A stretch of DNA of 62,543 nucleotides from Actinomycetota bacterium (GTDB lineage Bacteria > Actinomycetota > Actinomycetes > S36-B12 > UBA5976), in NCBI GenBank assembly GCA_947491175.1, contig CANLIF010000001.1:1-62543 (forward strand), read 5' to 3'. Positions 15,391 through 23,994 of this stretch are shown here, piece after piece. Position 1 is the stretch's first letter; the number at the start of each line of letters is the position of its first letter. A program made the position numbers and the translations under genes. The notes beneath the pieces are model-generated. The model was not told the origin of the DNA, did no database searches, and saw only the letters and a program-made list of their open reading frames with translations.

Positions 15391-16668
15391 GTGACTAACG
15401 ATCTTCCTCGCAAGCGACCAGCGGGCGCTCCGAATCGTCAGTGGCGTCGCCCAGTACCAGAAGATCACATCAATCACTACCCACCATTGATTGCCGGGGC
15501 AATTGCCGCCGGCGTTTGCGTTGTTATTGGCTACATTTTCACTTTAGGTTTCATCATGGCTGCGTGGCTATTTGCAGCTCATGGCAGCGAATCAACGCTG
15601 CAGGTGCTTCGAGCCGCTGGCATCGCCTGGGAGGTATTGCATTTAACTCCGATTGTCATCGGGACGACCACAATCGGAGTTCTTCCTTGGGGATTTTTGG
15701 TGGTGCCAGTTCTAATTTTATGGAAGGCAATGCACTGGGCGCTGAAGAGCTCCCGGCCTAAAACTGCGATTGAATTTGTTCGGGTCGCAATTTCGGTAAG
15801 TATTCTCTACTCAGTTTTCGCAGCACTTGTTGGATTGATTTCTTCAACCGACGATCTACACACTGACCTAACTTCAACATTTTTGCACTCGCTGATTGTC
15901 GCACTTGCTGTAACTACCACTTGTGTTATTACCTTTGCACCATCACGAACAATTTTGACGGATGCATTACCAAAACTATTTATCGATGGCATCAGACCGG
16001 CGCTAATTGCCTTTGGACTTTTGTTCGCTGCCGGATCGCTTTTAATTTTAGTTTCCCTTATTTTGAATTGGGATCAGTTGCGTGCAGTCACAACACTCAT
16101 GGCTCCTGGATTTATTGATGGGTTCTTCATGACCCTTTTGGGAATTGGATATTTACCAACAGTAAATGTTTGGGCGATGTCATATTTGTTAGGCCCAGGA
16201 ATCACGCTCGGAGGCGGAGTTGTGACTCTGGAAAATGCCAGCCCAGGAGCGCTACCCGCATTTCCTTTGCTTTCTATTCTGCCAAGTGAGTCAGCATCAT
16301 TTGCCTCGTACTTTATTTTGATTCCAATTCTGATAGGGGTCATCATGTATTTCTTGATTCCTCGAGAAAGATGGTCAGCACAAGGTGAGTCACTCCCTTC
16401 CACACTTTCTTTTGTGGTGCGGTGGCGGGAATTAGTCACTTTGGCTATTTCGATCAGTTTGCTTTCGGTTTTGATTTGGCTGGCCGCAAGTATTTCAAGT
16501 GGCTCCCTTGGCACGGGATATCTAAAGTTCATCGGGCCGATGCCTGCTCAAATGGCGTTTGCGGCAATCTCAGTTTGTGGCCTTTCAGCACTACTAAGTC
16601 TGGTTTTACCTCGTACCGTTATGTCTCTTCTTCACTATTGGTCTAACCGCGAAGCTATTACAAAATAG
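15391..16668 (+). CDS. DUF6350 family polytopic membrane protein
   Basis: A 425-residue protein with a short basic cytoplasmic N-terminus and about ten hydrophobic helices (for example LIAGAIAAGVCVVIGYIF and ALIAFGLLFAAGSLLILV). Its place between sucD and purN is shared with Streptomyces, where the neighbour is DUF6350. The function is unknown. Its stop codon (TAG 16666-16668) overlaps the -10 hexamer of purN. GTG 15391 gives the best start; a GATTTTAAGT stretch just before it is only a weak promoter or ribosome signal. Confidence 0.8.
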   Translation: MTNDLPRKRPAGAPNRQWRRPVPEDHINHYPPLIAGAIAAGVCVVIGYIFTLGFIMAAWLFAAHGSESTLQVLRAAGIAWEVLHLTPIVIGTTTIGVLPWGFLVVPVLILWKAMHWALKSSRPKTAIEFVRVAISVSILYSVFAALVGLISSTDDLHTDLTSTFLHSLIVALAVTTTCVITFAPSRTILTDALPKLFIDGIRPALIAFGLLFAAGSLLILVSLILNWDQLRAVTTLMAPGFIDGFFMTLLGIGYLPTVNVWAMSYLLGPGITLGGGVVTLENASPGALPAFPLLSILPSESASFASYFILIPILIGVIMYFLIPRERWSAQGESLPSTLSFVVRWRELVTLAISISLLSVLIWLAASISSGSLGTGYLKFIGPMPAQMAFAAISVCGLSALLSLVLPRTVMSLLHYWSNREAITK

Positions 16669-16671
16669 ACT
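16666..16671 (+). promoter_or_regulatory. -10 hexamer of purN (leaderless start)
   Basis: TAGACT, six bases, GTG 16678. The hexamer's first three bases are the stop codon of the upstream membrane-protein gene. Confidence 0.6.
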
Positions 16672-16677
16672 GAAACG

Positions 16678-17250
16678 GTGGCGGATTTTCGCGTAGTTGT
16701 GTTGGCTTCTGGTGCTGGCACGTTGTTTACGGCCCTGGCAAAACATGCCGACCAAATCGGAATTCATATCGTTGGGCTCATTGCTGAGGCGCAGGTTCCG
16801 GCCTGCGAACGCGCCCGCGAATTAGACGTCCCAGTAACTGTTGTCCCATTTCTTGATGATCGAGTTAAGTGGGACCAGAATCTGGCTACCGAACTTAGCC
16901 GGCTAAAGCCTTCACTAATTGTTTGTGCTGGATTTATGAAGATTCTTGGACCAGTTGTATTGCGATTCCATCAGGGCAAAATTATAAATACCCACCCAGC
17001 CTTACTTCCAGATTTCCCTGGTGCTCACGCCGTGCGAGATGCGCTTGCTGCTGGAGTTACTGAAACTGGCACAACGATTCACTTCGTGGATAAAGGCGTT
17101 GACACTGGTGAAGTAATTGCTCAGACCAGAGTTAAGGTTGAGCCAGGTGACACGCAAGAGTCACTTCATGAACGCATTAAGCAAGCCGAACGCGAACTAT
17201 TGGTATCAACAGTTAGTGACTTTGCCCAAGGAAAGGTGACTCTGAGATGA
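16678..17250 (+). CDS. purN: Phosphoribosylglycinamide formyltransferase
   Basis: Transfers formyl from 10-formyl-THF to GAR in purine synthesis. The 190-residue enzyme has the LASGAGTLFTAL phosphate loop, CAGFMKILGP, and the active-site Asn-x-His in NTHPALLPDFPGAHA, with the Asp in FVDKGVDTGEVI. In most PurN the N-terminal loop is SGxGSN; here GAGTLF replaces it, a mild variation common in Actinobacteria. It overlaps purH by four bases (ATGA). Confidence 0.96.
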   Translation: MADFRVVVLASGAGTLFTALAKHADQIGIHIVGLIAEAQVPACERARELDVPVTVVPFLDDRVKWDQNLATELSRLKPSLIVCAGFMKILGPVVLRFHQGKIINTHPALLPDFPGAHAVRDALAAGVTETGTTIHFVDKGVDTGEVIAQTRVKVEPGDTQESLHERIKQAERELLVSTVSDFAQGKVTLR

Positions 17251-18818
17251 CGCAAACTCGCAAAGTCACTCGAGCCCTTATCAGTGTCTACGACAAAACG
17301 GGATTGACCGAACTTGCCCAAGGACTTCATGAAGCTGGGGTAAAAATAGTTTCTACTGGCAGCACGGCTGCAACAATCGCGGCACTTGGCATCCCAGTAA
17401 CTGAAGTTAAAGATGTAACTGGATTCCCAGAATCACTAGATGGTCGTGTGAAAACTTTGCACCCAAAGATTCATGGCGGACTACTTGCAGATGTGCGCAA
17501 ACCTGAGCATGTTGCCCAACTTTTGGAACTTGGCATCGAGGCATTTGAGTTAGTTGTTGTAAACCTTTATCCATTTGCCCAAACTGTGGCATCCGGTGGC
17601 AGTATCGAAGAATGTATTGAGCAAATTGACATCGGCGGACCGGCAATGGTTCGAGCAAGTGCCAAGAATCACGCCAACGTTGCCGTCGTAGTTGATCCAC
17701 TGTCTTACGAATCTGTGCTTGCCGCGGTTAGAAAAGATGGATTTACAAAACCGCAACGGGTAGCTCTTGCAACTTTTGCATTTCAGCATGTTGCGCAATA
17801 TGACGTGGCCGTTTCAAGCTGGCTAGCTTCGGTAGTTTTGCCAGATTCAGACCCTTCGCAAGTTGGCTTCCCGGCATGGTTTGGTGGAGTGTGGGAACGT
17901 GCCCAAACCTTGCGTTATGGCGAAAATCCACATCAGGATGCGTCACTTTATGTTGCAAAGTTTGGTGAGCCTGGAATTGCTCAGGCGGAACAGCTTCATG
18001 GCAAGGAAATGTCTTACAACAACTTTGTTGATGCTGATTCCGCATATCGCGCTGCGTACGACCACAAGGCGCCAACCGTTGCAATCATTAAACATGCGAA
18101 TCCATGTGGAATTGCAAGCGATAAAGATATTGCTCAGGCTTACCGAAAGGCCAATGCCACTGATCCAGTATCTGCATTTGGGGGGGTAATCGCATCAAAT
18201 CAAAAGGTAACAAAAGAAATGGCAATTGCAGTCTCCGAGGTATTCACCGAAGTTATTGTGGCACCAGATTTTGATAGTGAAGCACTTGCTGTCCTTCGCG
18301 AGAAAGCTAACATTCGAATTTTGAAAGTAGTTGCGCCAAGTGAAAACGTTCATTCTGAAATGAGACCAATATCTGGCGGAATGCTTTTACAATCTCAAGA
18401 CAGATTTCAAAGTCCGGGTGATGCAGTATCGAGTTGGAAATTAGTTTCAGGACTTGCAACGGATCCTGCAACTTTGGCGGACTTAGAGTTTGCTTGGCGC
18501 GCATCGCGATGCGTTAAGTCGAATGGAATTTTGCTGGCTAAAGATCTAGCTGCCGTTGGGATCGGAATGGGACAAGTAAATCGCGTGGACTCGGCCCGGC
18601 TCGCAGTTTCCAGAGCTGGTGTGGAACGTGCAAAAAATAGTGTGGCTGCTAGCGACGCATTCTTCCCGTTTCCAGATGGCATAGAAGTTTTACTGAGCGC
18701 GGGAATTTGTGCCGTGGTTCAACCCGGTGGATCAGTGCGAGACGCTGAAGTAATCGAAGCGGCCAATACCGCAGGAATCACCATGTACTTTACTGGGACT
18801 AGGCATTTCTTCCATTAA
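17247..18818 (+). CDS. purH: Bifunctional AICAR transformylase / IMP cyclohydrolase
   Basis: Catalyses the last two steps to IMP, the substrate of guaB at the start of the window. The 523-residue enzyme has an N-terminal MGS-like cyclohydrolase (residues about 8-150; STGSTAATIAALGIPV, GRVKTLHPKIHGG) and a C-terminal transformylase (RYGENPHQ, KHANPCGIA, SDAFFPFPDG). The start overlaps purN, indicating coupled translation. Confidence 0.98.
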   Translation: MTQTRKVTRALISVYDKTGLTELAQGLHEAGVKIVSTGSTAATIAALGIPVTEVKDVTGFPESLDGRVKTLHPKIHGGLLADVRKPEHVAQLLELGIEAFELVVVNLYPFAQTVASGGSIEECIEQIDIGGPAMVRASAKNHANVAVVVDPLSYESVLAAVRKDGFTKPQRVALATFAFQHVAQYDVAVSSWLASVVLPDSDPSQVGFPAWFGGVWERAQTLRYGENPHQDASLYVAKFGEPGIAQAEQLHGKEMSYNNFVDADSAYRAAYDHKAPTVAIIKHANPCGIASDKDIAQAYRKANATDPVSAFGGVIASNQKVTKEMAIAVSEVFTEVIVAPDFDSEALAVLREKANIRILKVVAPSENVHSEMRPISGGMLLQSQDRFQSPGDAVSSWKLVSGLATDPATLADLEFAWRASRCVKSNGILLAKDLAAVGIGMGQVNRVDSARLAVSRAGVERAKNSVAASDAFFPFPDGIEVLLSAGICAVVQPGGSVRDAEVIEAANTAGITMYFTGTRHFFH

Positions 18819-18878
18819 ATTACAGTCTTTACCTGCATCCCACCGTGAACCATTAAACAGTGGCAAGATGGGCAAGTT

Positions 18879-19151
18879 ATGAAAACCTTGGTAAAGCAAC
18901 AATGGCCAATCCTGAGTGTTTATTTAGGAATCTTGGCCGCACTGGTTGTTGTCATTTATGTTGATTTTCGATTTGGCGCAATCTTGCTATCACTGAGTGT
19001 TTTACTTGCGTTTTTCTTACGACTAAATTTGTCAGATTCAGCGGCTGGGCTTCTTAGAATTCGAAAGCGCCGAGTAGATCTAACGGTCATGGCAACACTT
19101 GGAACATTTCTTTTAATCTTGGCCCTTGTAGTGCCTCAAGGAAGTAACTAA
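18879..19151 (+). CDS. DUF3017 family small membrane protein
   Basis: Ninety residues with three hydrophobic stretches (WPILSVYLGILAALVVVIYV, GAILLSLSVLLAFFLRL, VMATLGTFLLILALVVP) separated by a basic loop RIRKRRVD. It resembles DUF3017, an actinobacterial family found between purine genes and mdh. The function is unknown. It sits four bases before the DMT transporter. Confidence 0.75.
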   Translation: MKTLVKQQWPILSVYLGILAALVVVIYVDFRFGAILLSLSVLLAFFLRLNLSDSAAGLLRIRKRRVDLTVMATLGTFLLILALVVPQGSN

Positions 19152-19155
19152 TTTA

Positions 19156-20127
19156 ATGACAACTGACTCAGCACTTCAAGTAAAAGTTAAGTTCTCGCAT
19201 ATTGTTATAACTTTCATTGCATCCATTATTATTACCGCGCAATCCTCCATCAACAGTGAATTGAATATTTACACTGAAAATCCATTGATCACCGCTCTAA
19301 TTAATTTCACGACCGGTCTGATAGTTCTGGCGCTAATGATGATATTCAGTCGTGCCATCCGAAAAGGATTCACCAGTATCCCTCGCTTGGTGCGTGAAGG
19401 AAAACTTAAGCGTTGGCAATTAATTGGTGGACTTTCTGGTGCATTTTTTGTCGCCAGCCAAAGCAGTTTGGTGCAAGTTGTTGGAGTGGCTATTTTTACT
19501 GTCGCTGCAGTGGCCGGACAAACTTCTGCCGCGCTACTTGTAGATAAATCTGGAATTGGGCCTGCTGGAAAACAGCCAGTAACACTCATGAGAGTCGGTG
19601 CGGCTATTTTAGGCATCGTTGGAGTTTTGGTTTCAGTGCTTGGCCAGGATTCAACTGGCCAGTTCGCATTTGGTGCAGTCTTGATTTCATTTGCTGCCGG
19701 TGCACTAGTTTCTACTCAGCCAGCGCTAAATGGTCAGATTGCAAATCAAACAGGGCAACCAGCAGCAGCGACTCTTGTTAACTTCATTGTTGGATTCTTA
19801 ACATTGGTAGTTGTCTACGGCATTAAGCAGCAGATAAGCCCGCAAGGGTTTAACGTTCCGCCGATGCCATGGGAGAACCCAATAATTTGGCTCGGTGGAC
19901 CATTTGGCGTGCTGTTTGTTTTGACTGCAGCTTTTATGGCAAAGACCCTTGGAGTTTTTCTGTTCACTCTTACATCCGTGGTTGGTCAGTTATCGGGAGC
20001 AATTCTGATGGATGTACTTTTCCCAACTGCAACTACAAATATAACTTGGCAACTACTTCTTGGAATTTCAATTACTGGAGCCGCAGTAGTCCTTGCCAGC
20101 GGCAAAAAGAAAACTAGGCGCCACTAA
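19156..20127 (+). CDS. DMT superfamily transporter (YdcZ/DUF606 type)
   Basis: A 323-residue membrane protein with about ten helices in two related halves; each half shows the QSSINSELN / TQPALNGQIANQTGQPAAATLVNF-like motif of the YdcZ branch of drug/metabolite transporters. Substrate is unknown. It ends with a basic GKKKTRRH tail. Its last 14 bases overlap the 3' end of the convergent HAD gene. Confidence 0.82.
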   Translation: MTTDSALQVKVKFSHIVITFIASIIITAQSSINSELNIYTENPLITALINFTTGLIVLALMMIFSRAIRKGFTSIPRLVREGKLKRWQLIGGLSGAFFVASQSSLVQVVGVAIFTVAAVAGQTSAALLVDKSGIGPAGKQPVTLMRVGAAILGIVGVLVSVLGQDSTGQFAFGAVLISFAAGALVSTQPALNGQIANQTGQPAAATLVNFIVGFLTLVVVYGIKQQISPQGFNVPPMPWENPIIWLGGPFGVLFVLTAAFMAKTLGVFLFTLTSVVGQLSGAILMDVLFPTATTNITWQLLLGISITGAAVVLASGKKKTRRH

Positions 20128-20809
20128 CAGCTGCAGCGAAAGATTTCATGTCTGGGAACACTTGGTCCGGCGTTGCACTTGCCACAGGTGCTGCGCCATT
20201 TCCTCGCCGACTTATGTGAACCGTAGTCATTCCGATGCTTTTGGCTGGACCATGATCATGAAACAAGCTCTGGGCTACGTGCAGAATTAGATCCTTAGTG
20301 ACACCAAGGGTGCGTTCGATTTTTTCATGAGCAAAGTGAAAGTTTTCAATGTTTGGCTTATACGAACCAACTTGCTGGGCAGTGACTACTTCATCGAATT
20401 TGATACCAAGACGATCAGCAGATGCTGCGAATAGGTCATCATCGCAATTTGTAATTACTACAAGCTTGAAGTGTTTTTGAAGTTCAACTAAAGCGTCATG
20501 TGAATCTGGGAATACCGGCCAATCAACGACGCTGCCACCAAATTGTGCTTCTTGCTCTGCGGTTGTTGTAATTCCACGGGCCGAAGCCAGCATGCGCAAG
20601 GTCAGTCCAAGCACTTCGCGGTATCCCTTGTATGGCACTTCAGCATCGTGTTCATGTGTGGAGAACTCACTTAGCAATTCAGCGTCAGTCGCGTCAGCCA
20701 CCTCAGACCCAAGAGTTGCCCGAATACCAGCCAGAATTCCAGACTCCCAATCAATTAGGGTGCCGTAGCAATCAAAAGTTAGTACTTCATATTTCTGGTA
20801 ATCGATCAT
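20114..20809 (-). CDS. Haloacid dehalogenase type II-like hydrolase
   Basis: A 231-residue HAD enzyme. The nucleophile motif is FDCYGTLIDWE (Asp near residue 11), motif II is VVITNCDDD, the Lys is in SYKPN, and motif IV is weak around HDHGPAKSIGMTTV. The NCDDD and SYKP segments fit L-2-haloacid dehalogenase-like proteins; the true substrate is unknown. ATG 20809 is chosen over an upstream in-frame start at 20884 because GGAGG lies just upstream. Its 3' end overlaps the DMT transporter by 14 bases. Confidence 0.85.
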   Translation of the reverse strand: MIDYQKYEVLTFDCYGTLIDWESGILAGIRATLGSEVADATDAELLSEFSTHEHDAEVPYKGYREVLGLTLRMLASARGITTTAEQEAQFGGSVVDWPVFPDSHDALVELQKHFKLVVITNCDDDLFAASADRLGIKFDEVVTAQQVGSYKPNIENFHFAHEKIERTLGVTKDLILHVAQSLFHDHGPAKSIGMTTVHISRRGNGAAPVASATPDQVFPDMKSFAAAVSGA

Positions 20810-20922
20810 AGAAGCCTCCGGAAATGAATCATTGAACCCAATCTTTGTACTGTACTGAACGGCCCCTATAAATAGGTACCCCACATCCAGATTCCCGACA
20901 AGCTGGAATGGGGAGTAAGATT

Positions 20923-20948
20923 AAAGTGTCTTGACGTCAAGATACTTT
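20923..20948. promoter_or_regulatory. 26-bp palindrome upstream of mdh
   Basis: The core TCTTGACGTCAAGA (20929-20942) is a perfect palindrome. It is flanked, after one unpaired base on each side, by AAAGT (20923-20927) and ACTTT (20944-20948). It lies six bases before the AAAGG ribosome site of mdh, within the expected leader or promoter. It looks like a dimeric repressor site; the regulator is not identifiable. Confidence 0.65.
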
Positions 20949-20966
20949 CACATAAAGGAATTTTTC

Positions 20967-21917
20967 ATGGCTGGCAAAGTTACTGTCGTAGGTGCTGGTT
21001 TCTACGGATCAACAACCGCGCAACGTATTGCTGAATACAACATTGTTGACACAGTTGTCTTAACTGACATCCTCGAGGGAAAGTCAGAAGGCTTGGCCCT
21101 TGATATGAATCAGTCACGATCAATCGAAGGTTTTGAAACCAAAATTGTTGGCCAGACCACAACAGTTGATGGTGGTGGCTACGAAGCAATTGCCGGCTCT
21201 GACGTTGTGATCATCACTGCTGGGCTGCCTCGTAAGCCAGGTATGAGCCGTATGGATCTAATCGAAACTAATGCAAAAATCGTTCGCGGTGTTGCCGAAA
21301 ACATTGCTAAGCATGCACCAAATTCAGTCATCATTGTGGTTTCAAATCCACTTGATGAAATGACTGCGCTCACTCAACTTGCCAGTGGCTTCCCGAAAGA
21401 GCGCGTACTTGGTCAAGCTGGCATGTTGGACACCGCACGCTTCACACATTTTGTGGCTGAAGAACTTAACGTCCCAGTTGCATCAGTACAGACTCTTACG
21501 CTTGGCTCCCATGGCGACACCATGGTTCCAGTCCCATCACGTTGCACAGTAGATGGCAAGCCACTTGCTGATTTGTTGCCGGCCGAAAAGATTGAAGAAC
21601 TTGTAGTTCGCACTCGCAACGGTGGCGCAGAAGTTGTTGCATTACTAAAGACTGGATCTGCTTACTACGCACCTTCTGCCGCAGCAGCTCGAATGGCTAA
21701 AGCGGTAATTGAAGACTCTGGTGCAGTAATGCCAGTTTGTGCTTGGGTTGATGGCGAATATGGCATCGAGGGTGTTTACCTTGGTGTCGAAGCTCAAATT
21801 GGTAAGTGCGGCGTCAGGAAAGTTGTCGAAACAAAACTTACTGACTCTGAACTATCTGAATTAAAGGCAGCATCCGTTGCAGTTCGCGAAAAACAAGCTG
21901 ACGTTGCTGGCCTCTAA
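20967..21917 (+). CDS. mdh: Malate dehydrogenase (lactate dehydrogenase-like type)
   Basis: NAD-dependent oxidation of malate to oxaloacetate. The 316-residue enzyme has the VVGAGFYGSTTAQRI dinucleotide fold, ITAGLPRKPGMSRMDL (the Arg and Met pattern of the LDH-like MDH group), VVSNPLDEMT, and the catalytic His in LTLGSHGDTMVP. ATG 20967 follows AAAGGA and is preferred to ATG 20931, which lies within the palindrome. icd follows after 31 bases, and the pair probably forms one operon. Confidence 0.96.
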   Translation: MAGKVTVVGAGFYGSTTAQRIAEYNIVDTVVLTDILEGKSEGLALDMNQSRSIEGFETKIVGQTTTVDGGGYEAIAGSDVVIITAGLPRKPGMSRMDLIETNAKIVRGVAENIAKHAPNSVIIVVSNPLDEMTALTQLASGFPKERVLGQAGMLDTARFTHFVAEELNVPVASVQTLTLGSHGDTMVPVPSRCTVDGKPLADLLPAEKIEELVVRTRNGGAEVVALLKTGSAYYAPSAAAARMAKAVIEDSGAVMPVCAWVDGEYGIEGVYLGVEAQIGKCGVRKVVETKLTDSELSELKAASVAVREKQADVAGL

Positions 21918-21948
21918 GTCTTATTCGACATCCATTAAGGAAAATCAA

Positions 21949-23166
21949 ATGTCAAAAATTAAAGTACAAGGAACTGTTGTAGATCTTGATGGCGACGAGA
22001 TGACTCGTATCATCTGGTCTTTCATTAAAGAGCAACTGATTTTGCCTTATTTGGATGTCAATATCGATTACTACGACTTAGGTATGGAAAATCGGGATGC
22101 TACTGATGACCAAGTAACCATCGATGCAGCTAACGCAATCAAAAAGCATGGTGTGGGAATCAAGTGTGCGACGATTACTCCAGATGAAGCACGCGTCGAA
22201 GAATTTGGCCTGAAGAAAATGTGGAAATCGCCCAATGGAACCATTCGTAACATTCTTGGTGGCGTGATTTTCCGCGAACCAATCATCATTAGCAACATCC
22301 CAAGGTTGGTGCCTGGCTGGACTAAGCCAATCATTGTTGGTCGTCATGCCTTTGGCGATCAGTACAAGGCAACAGATGTAAAGATTCCTGGTGCTGGCTC
22401 ATTAACTATGACGTTTACTCCGGCCGATGGCGGAGAGCCAATGGAATTGAACATCTTTGATTTCCCAAGCTCTGGTGTTGCTATGGGTATGTACAACTTG
22501 GATGAATCTATTCGCGAGTTTGCGCGAGCATCACTTCGCTATGGCTTATCCCGCAATTACCCGGTTTATCTTTCCACCAAGAACACGATCTTGAAGGCCT
22601 ACGACGGTCAGTTCAAAGATATCTTCCAGGACGTATTTGAAACCGAATTCAAAACCGACTTCGATGCTGCTGGCCTAACTTACGAACATCGTTTGATCGA
22701 TGACATGGTTGCCTCCGCACTTAAGTGGGAAGGTGGCTATGTCTGGGCTTGCAAGAACTATGACGGTGACGTGCAATCTGACACTGTGGCCCAAGGTTTT
22801 GGCTCACTAGGACTAATGACTTCCGTTTTAATGACTCCAGATGGCCAAACTGTTGAAGCTGAAGCAGCCCATGGCACTGTTACTCGCCATTACCGTCAAC
22901 ATCAGCAAGGTAAGCCAACCTCAACCAATCCCATTGCTTCGATTTTCGCTTGGACGCAAGGTTTGGCACATCGTGGCAAGCTCGATGGCACACCAGAGGT
23001 TACAAAGTTTGCCGAGACTCTTGAGCGCGTCTGCATTGAAACGGTTGAAAGTGGCAAGATGACAAAAGATCTTGCGTTATTGATTAGCAAAGAACAGCCT
23101 TACCAAACAACTGAAGAATTCTTAGCTGCGATCAACGAAAATCTGCAGAAAGCTATGTCGGCGTAA
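21949..23166 (+). CDS. icd: NADP-dependent isocitrate dehydrogenase (homodimeric type II)
   Basis: Oxidative decarboxylation of isocitrate to 2-oxoglutarate. The 405-residue protein is the eukaryote-like dimeric type (MTRIIWSFIKEQLI, SPNGTIRNILGG, GRHAFGDQY, YDGDVQSDTVAQGFGSLGLMTS), not the monomeric form common in Streptomyces. ATG 21949 has AAGGA upstream; an earlier in-frame start at 21877 would overlap mdh and adds an unrelated tail. It is next to mdh, so two TCA steps are co-expressed. Confidence 0.96.
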   Translation: MSKIKVQGTVVDLDGDEMTRIIWSFIKEQLILPYLDVNIDYYDLGMENRDATDDQVTIDAANAIKKHGVGIKCATITPDEARVEEFGLKKMWKSPNGTIRNILGGVIFREPIIISNIPRLVPGWTKPIIVGRHAFGDQYKATDVKIPGAGSLTMTFTPADGGEPMELNIFDFPSSGVAMGMYNLDESIREFARASLRYGLSRNYPVYLSTKNTILKAYDGQFKDIFQDVFETEFKTDFDAAGLTYEHRLIDDMVASALKWEGGYVWACKNYDGDVQSDTVAQGFGSLGLMTSVLMTPDGQTVEAEAAHGTVTRHYRQHQQGKPTSTNPIASIFAWTQGLAHRGKLDGTPEVTKFAETLERVCIETVESGKMTKDLALLISKEQPYQTTEEFLAAINENLQKAMSA

Positions 23167-23169
23167 TTT

Positions 23170-23985
23170 ATGCTCGGCGTTATTTCAGCGAATACAAACG
23201 GCGTACGTGCTGCATTAAAGCGTGGCGGATTTGATTGGATCAAGAGCCAACTAGATTCGGGCAATGCCGAAGTGGTTTGCTTGCAGGAAGTCAGAGCCAC
23301 TACAGATCAATTACATGAAGTGCTTGCCGCTGCCGGATTGTCTGACTTGCACGTAGCCCATGATTCCAGCGCTCGACTCGGGCATGCTGGCGTGGCAATT
23401 CTGAGCACTAAGAAATTGAGCAAAATCAAAACTGGAGTCGGGCCAAAAGAATTTGCCGAAACTGGACGTTGGGTGCAGGCCGAAATTGAAACTAAAAAAG
23501 GCCCAATGACTATTTGCTCGGTTTATGTGCATTCGGGCGATGCTGAAAAACCAGTTCAACAAGAAAAGTATCGTTTTCTAGAAGCCATGACCAAGAAGTT
23601 TCAAGCGGCACAAAAAGCGGATGAACTCTTTCTTGCTTGTGGCGACTTTAATGTTGGTCATCGTGAACTTGACATTAAAAATTGGAAAGGCAATGTAACT
23701 AATGCGGGGTTCCTTCCCGAAGAACGTGCCTACTTTGATAAGTGGTTCGACAAAGTTGGGGTAGTTGACTTAGGCCGCAAGCATGCTGGCGAAGTTGAAG
23801 GTCCGTACACCTGGTGGTCTTGGCGAGGTCAGGCTTTTGATAACAATGCTGGTTGGCGCATTGATTACCATATTGCTAATTCGTTGCTTGCGCCACATTG
23901 CAAAGATATTGTGGTTGGCAGAGCAGATTCGTATGCCCAACGATGGAGTGATCATGCTCCAGTTACGGCAAAATTTAACTTGTAG
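23170..23985 (+). CDS. xthA: Exodeoxyribonuclease III / AP endonuclease family
   Basis: A 271-residue DNA repair nuclease of the endonuclease/exonuclease/phosphatase fold. Seen: SANTNGVRAAL, CLQEVRA (metal-binding Glu), CGDFNVGHRELD (Asp, Asn), YTWWSWRGQAFDNNAGWRIDYHI, and SDHAPVTAKF (final Asp-His). It starts 3 bases after icd, so it is probably the third gene of that operon. Confidence 0.94.
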   Translation: MLGVISANTNGVRAALKRGGFDWIKSQLDSGNAEVVCLQEVRATTDQLHEVLAAAGLSDLHVAHDSSARLGHAGVAILSTKKLSKIKTGVGPKEFAETGRWVQAEIETKKGPMTICSVYVHSGDAEKPVQQEKYRFLEAMTKKFQAAQKADELFLACGDFNVGHRELDIKNWKGNVTNAGFLPEERAYFDKWFDKVGVVDLGRKHAGEVEGPYTWWSWRGQAFDNNAGWRIDYHIANSLLAPHCKDIVVGRADSYAQRWSDHAPVTAKFNL

Positions 23986-23988
23986 ACT
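23983..23988 (+). promoter_or_regulatory. -10 hexamer of the CNNM/CorC gene (leaderless start)
   Basis: TAGACT, six bases, ATG 23995. Its first three bases are the stop codon of xthA. Confidence 0.55.
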
Positions 23989-23994
23989 CTAGCC

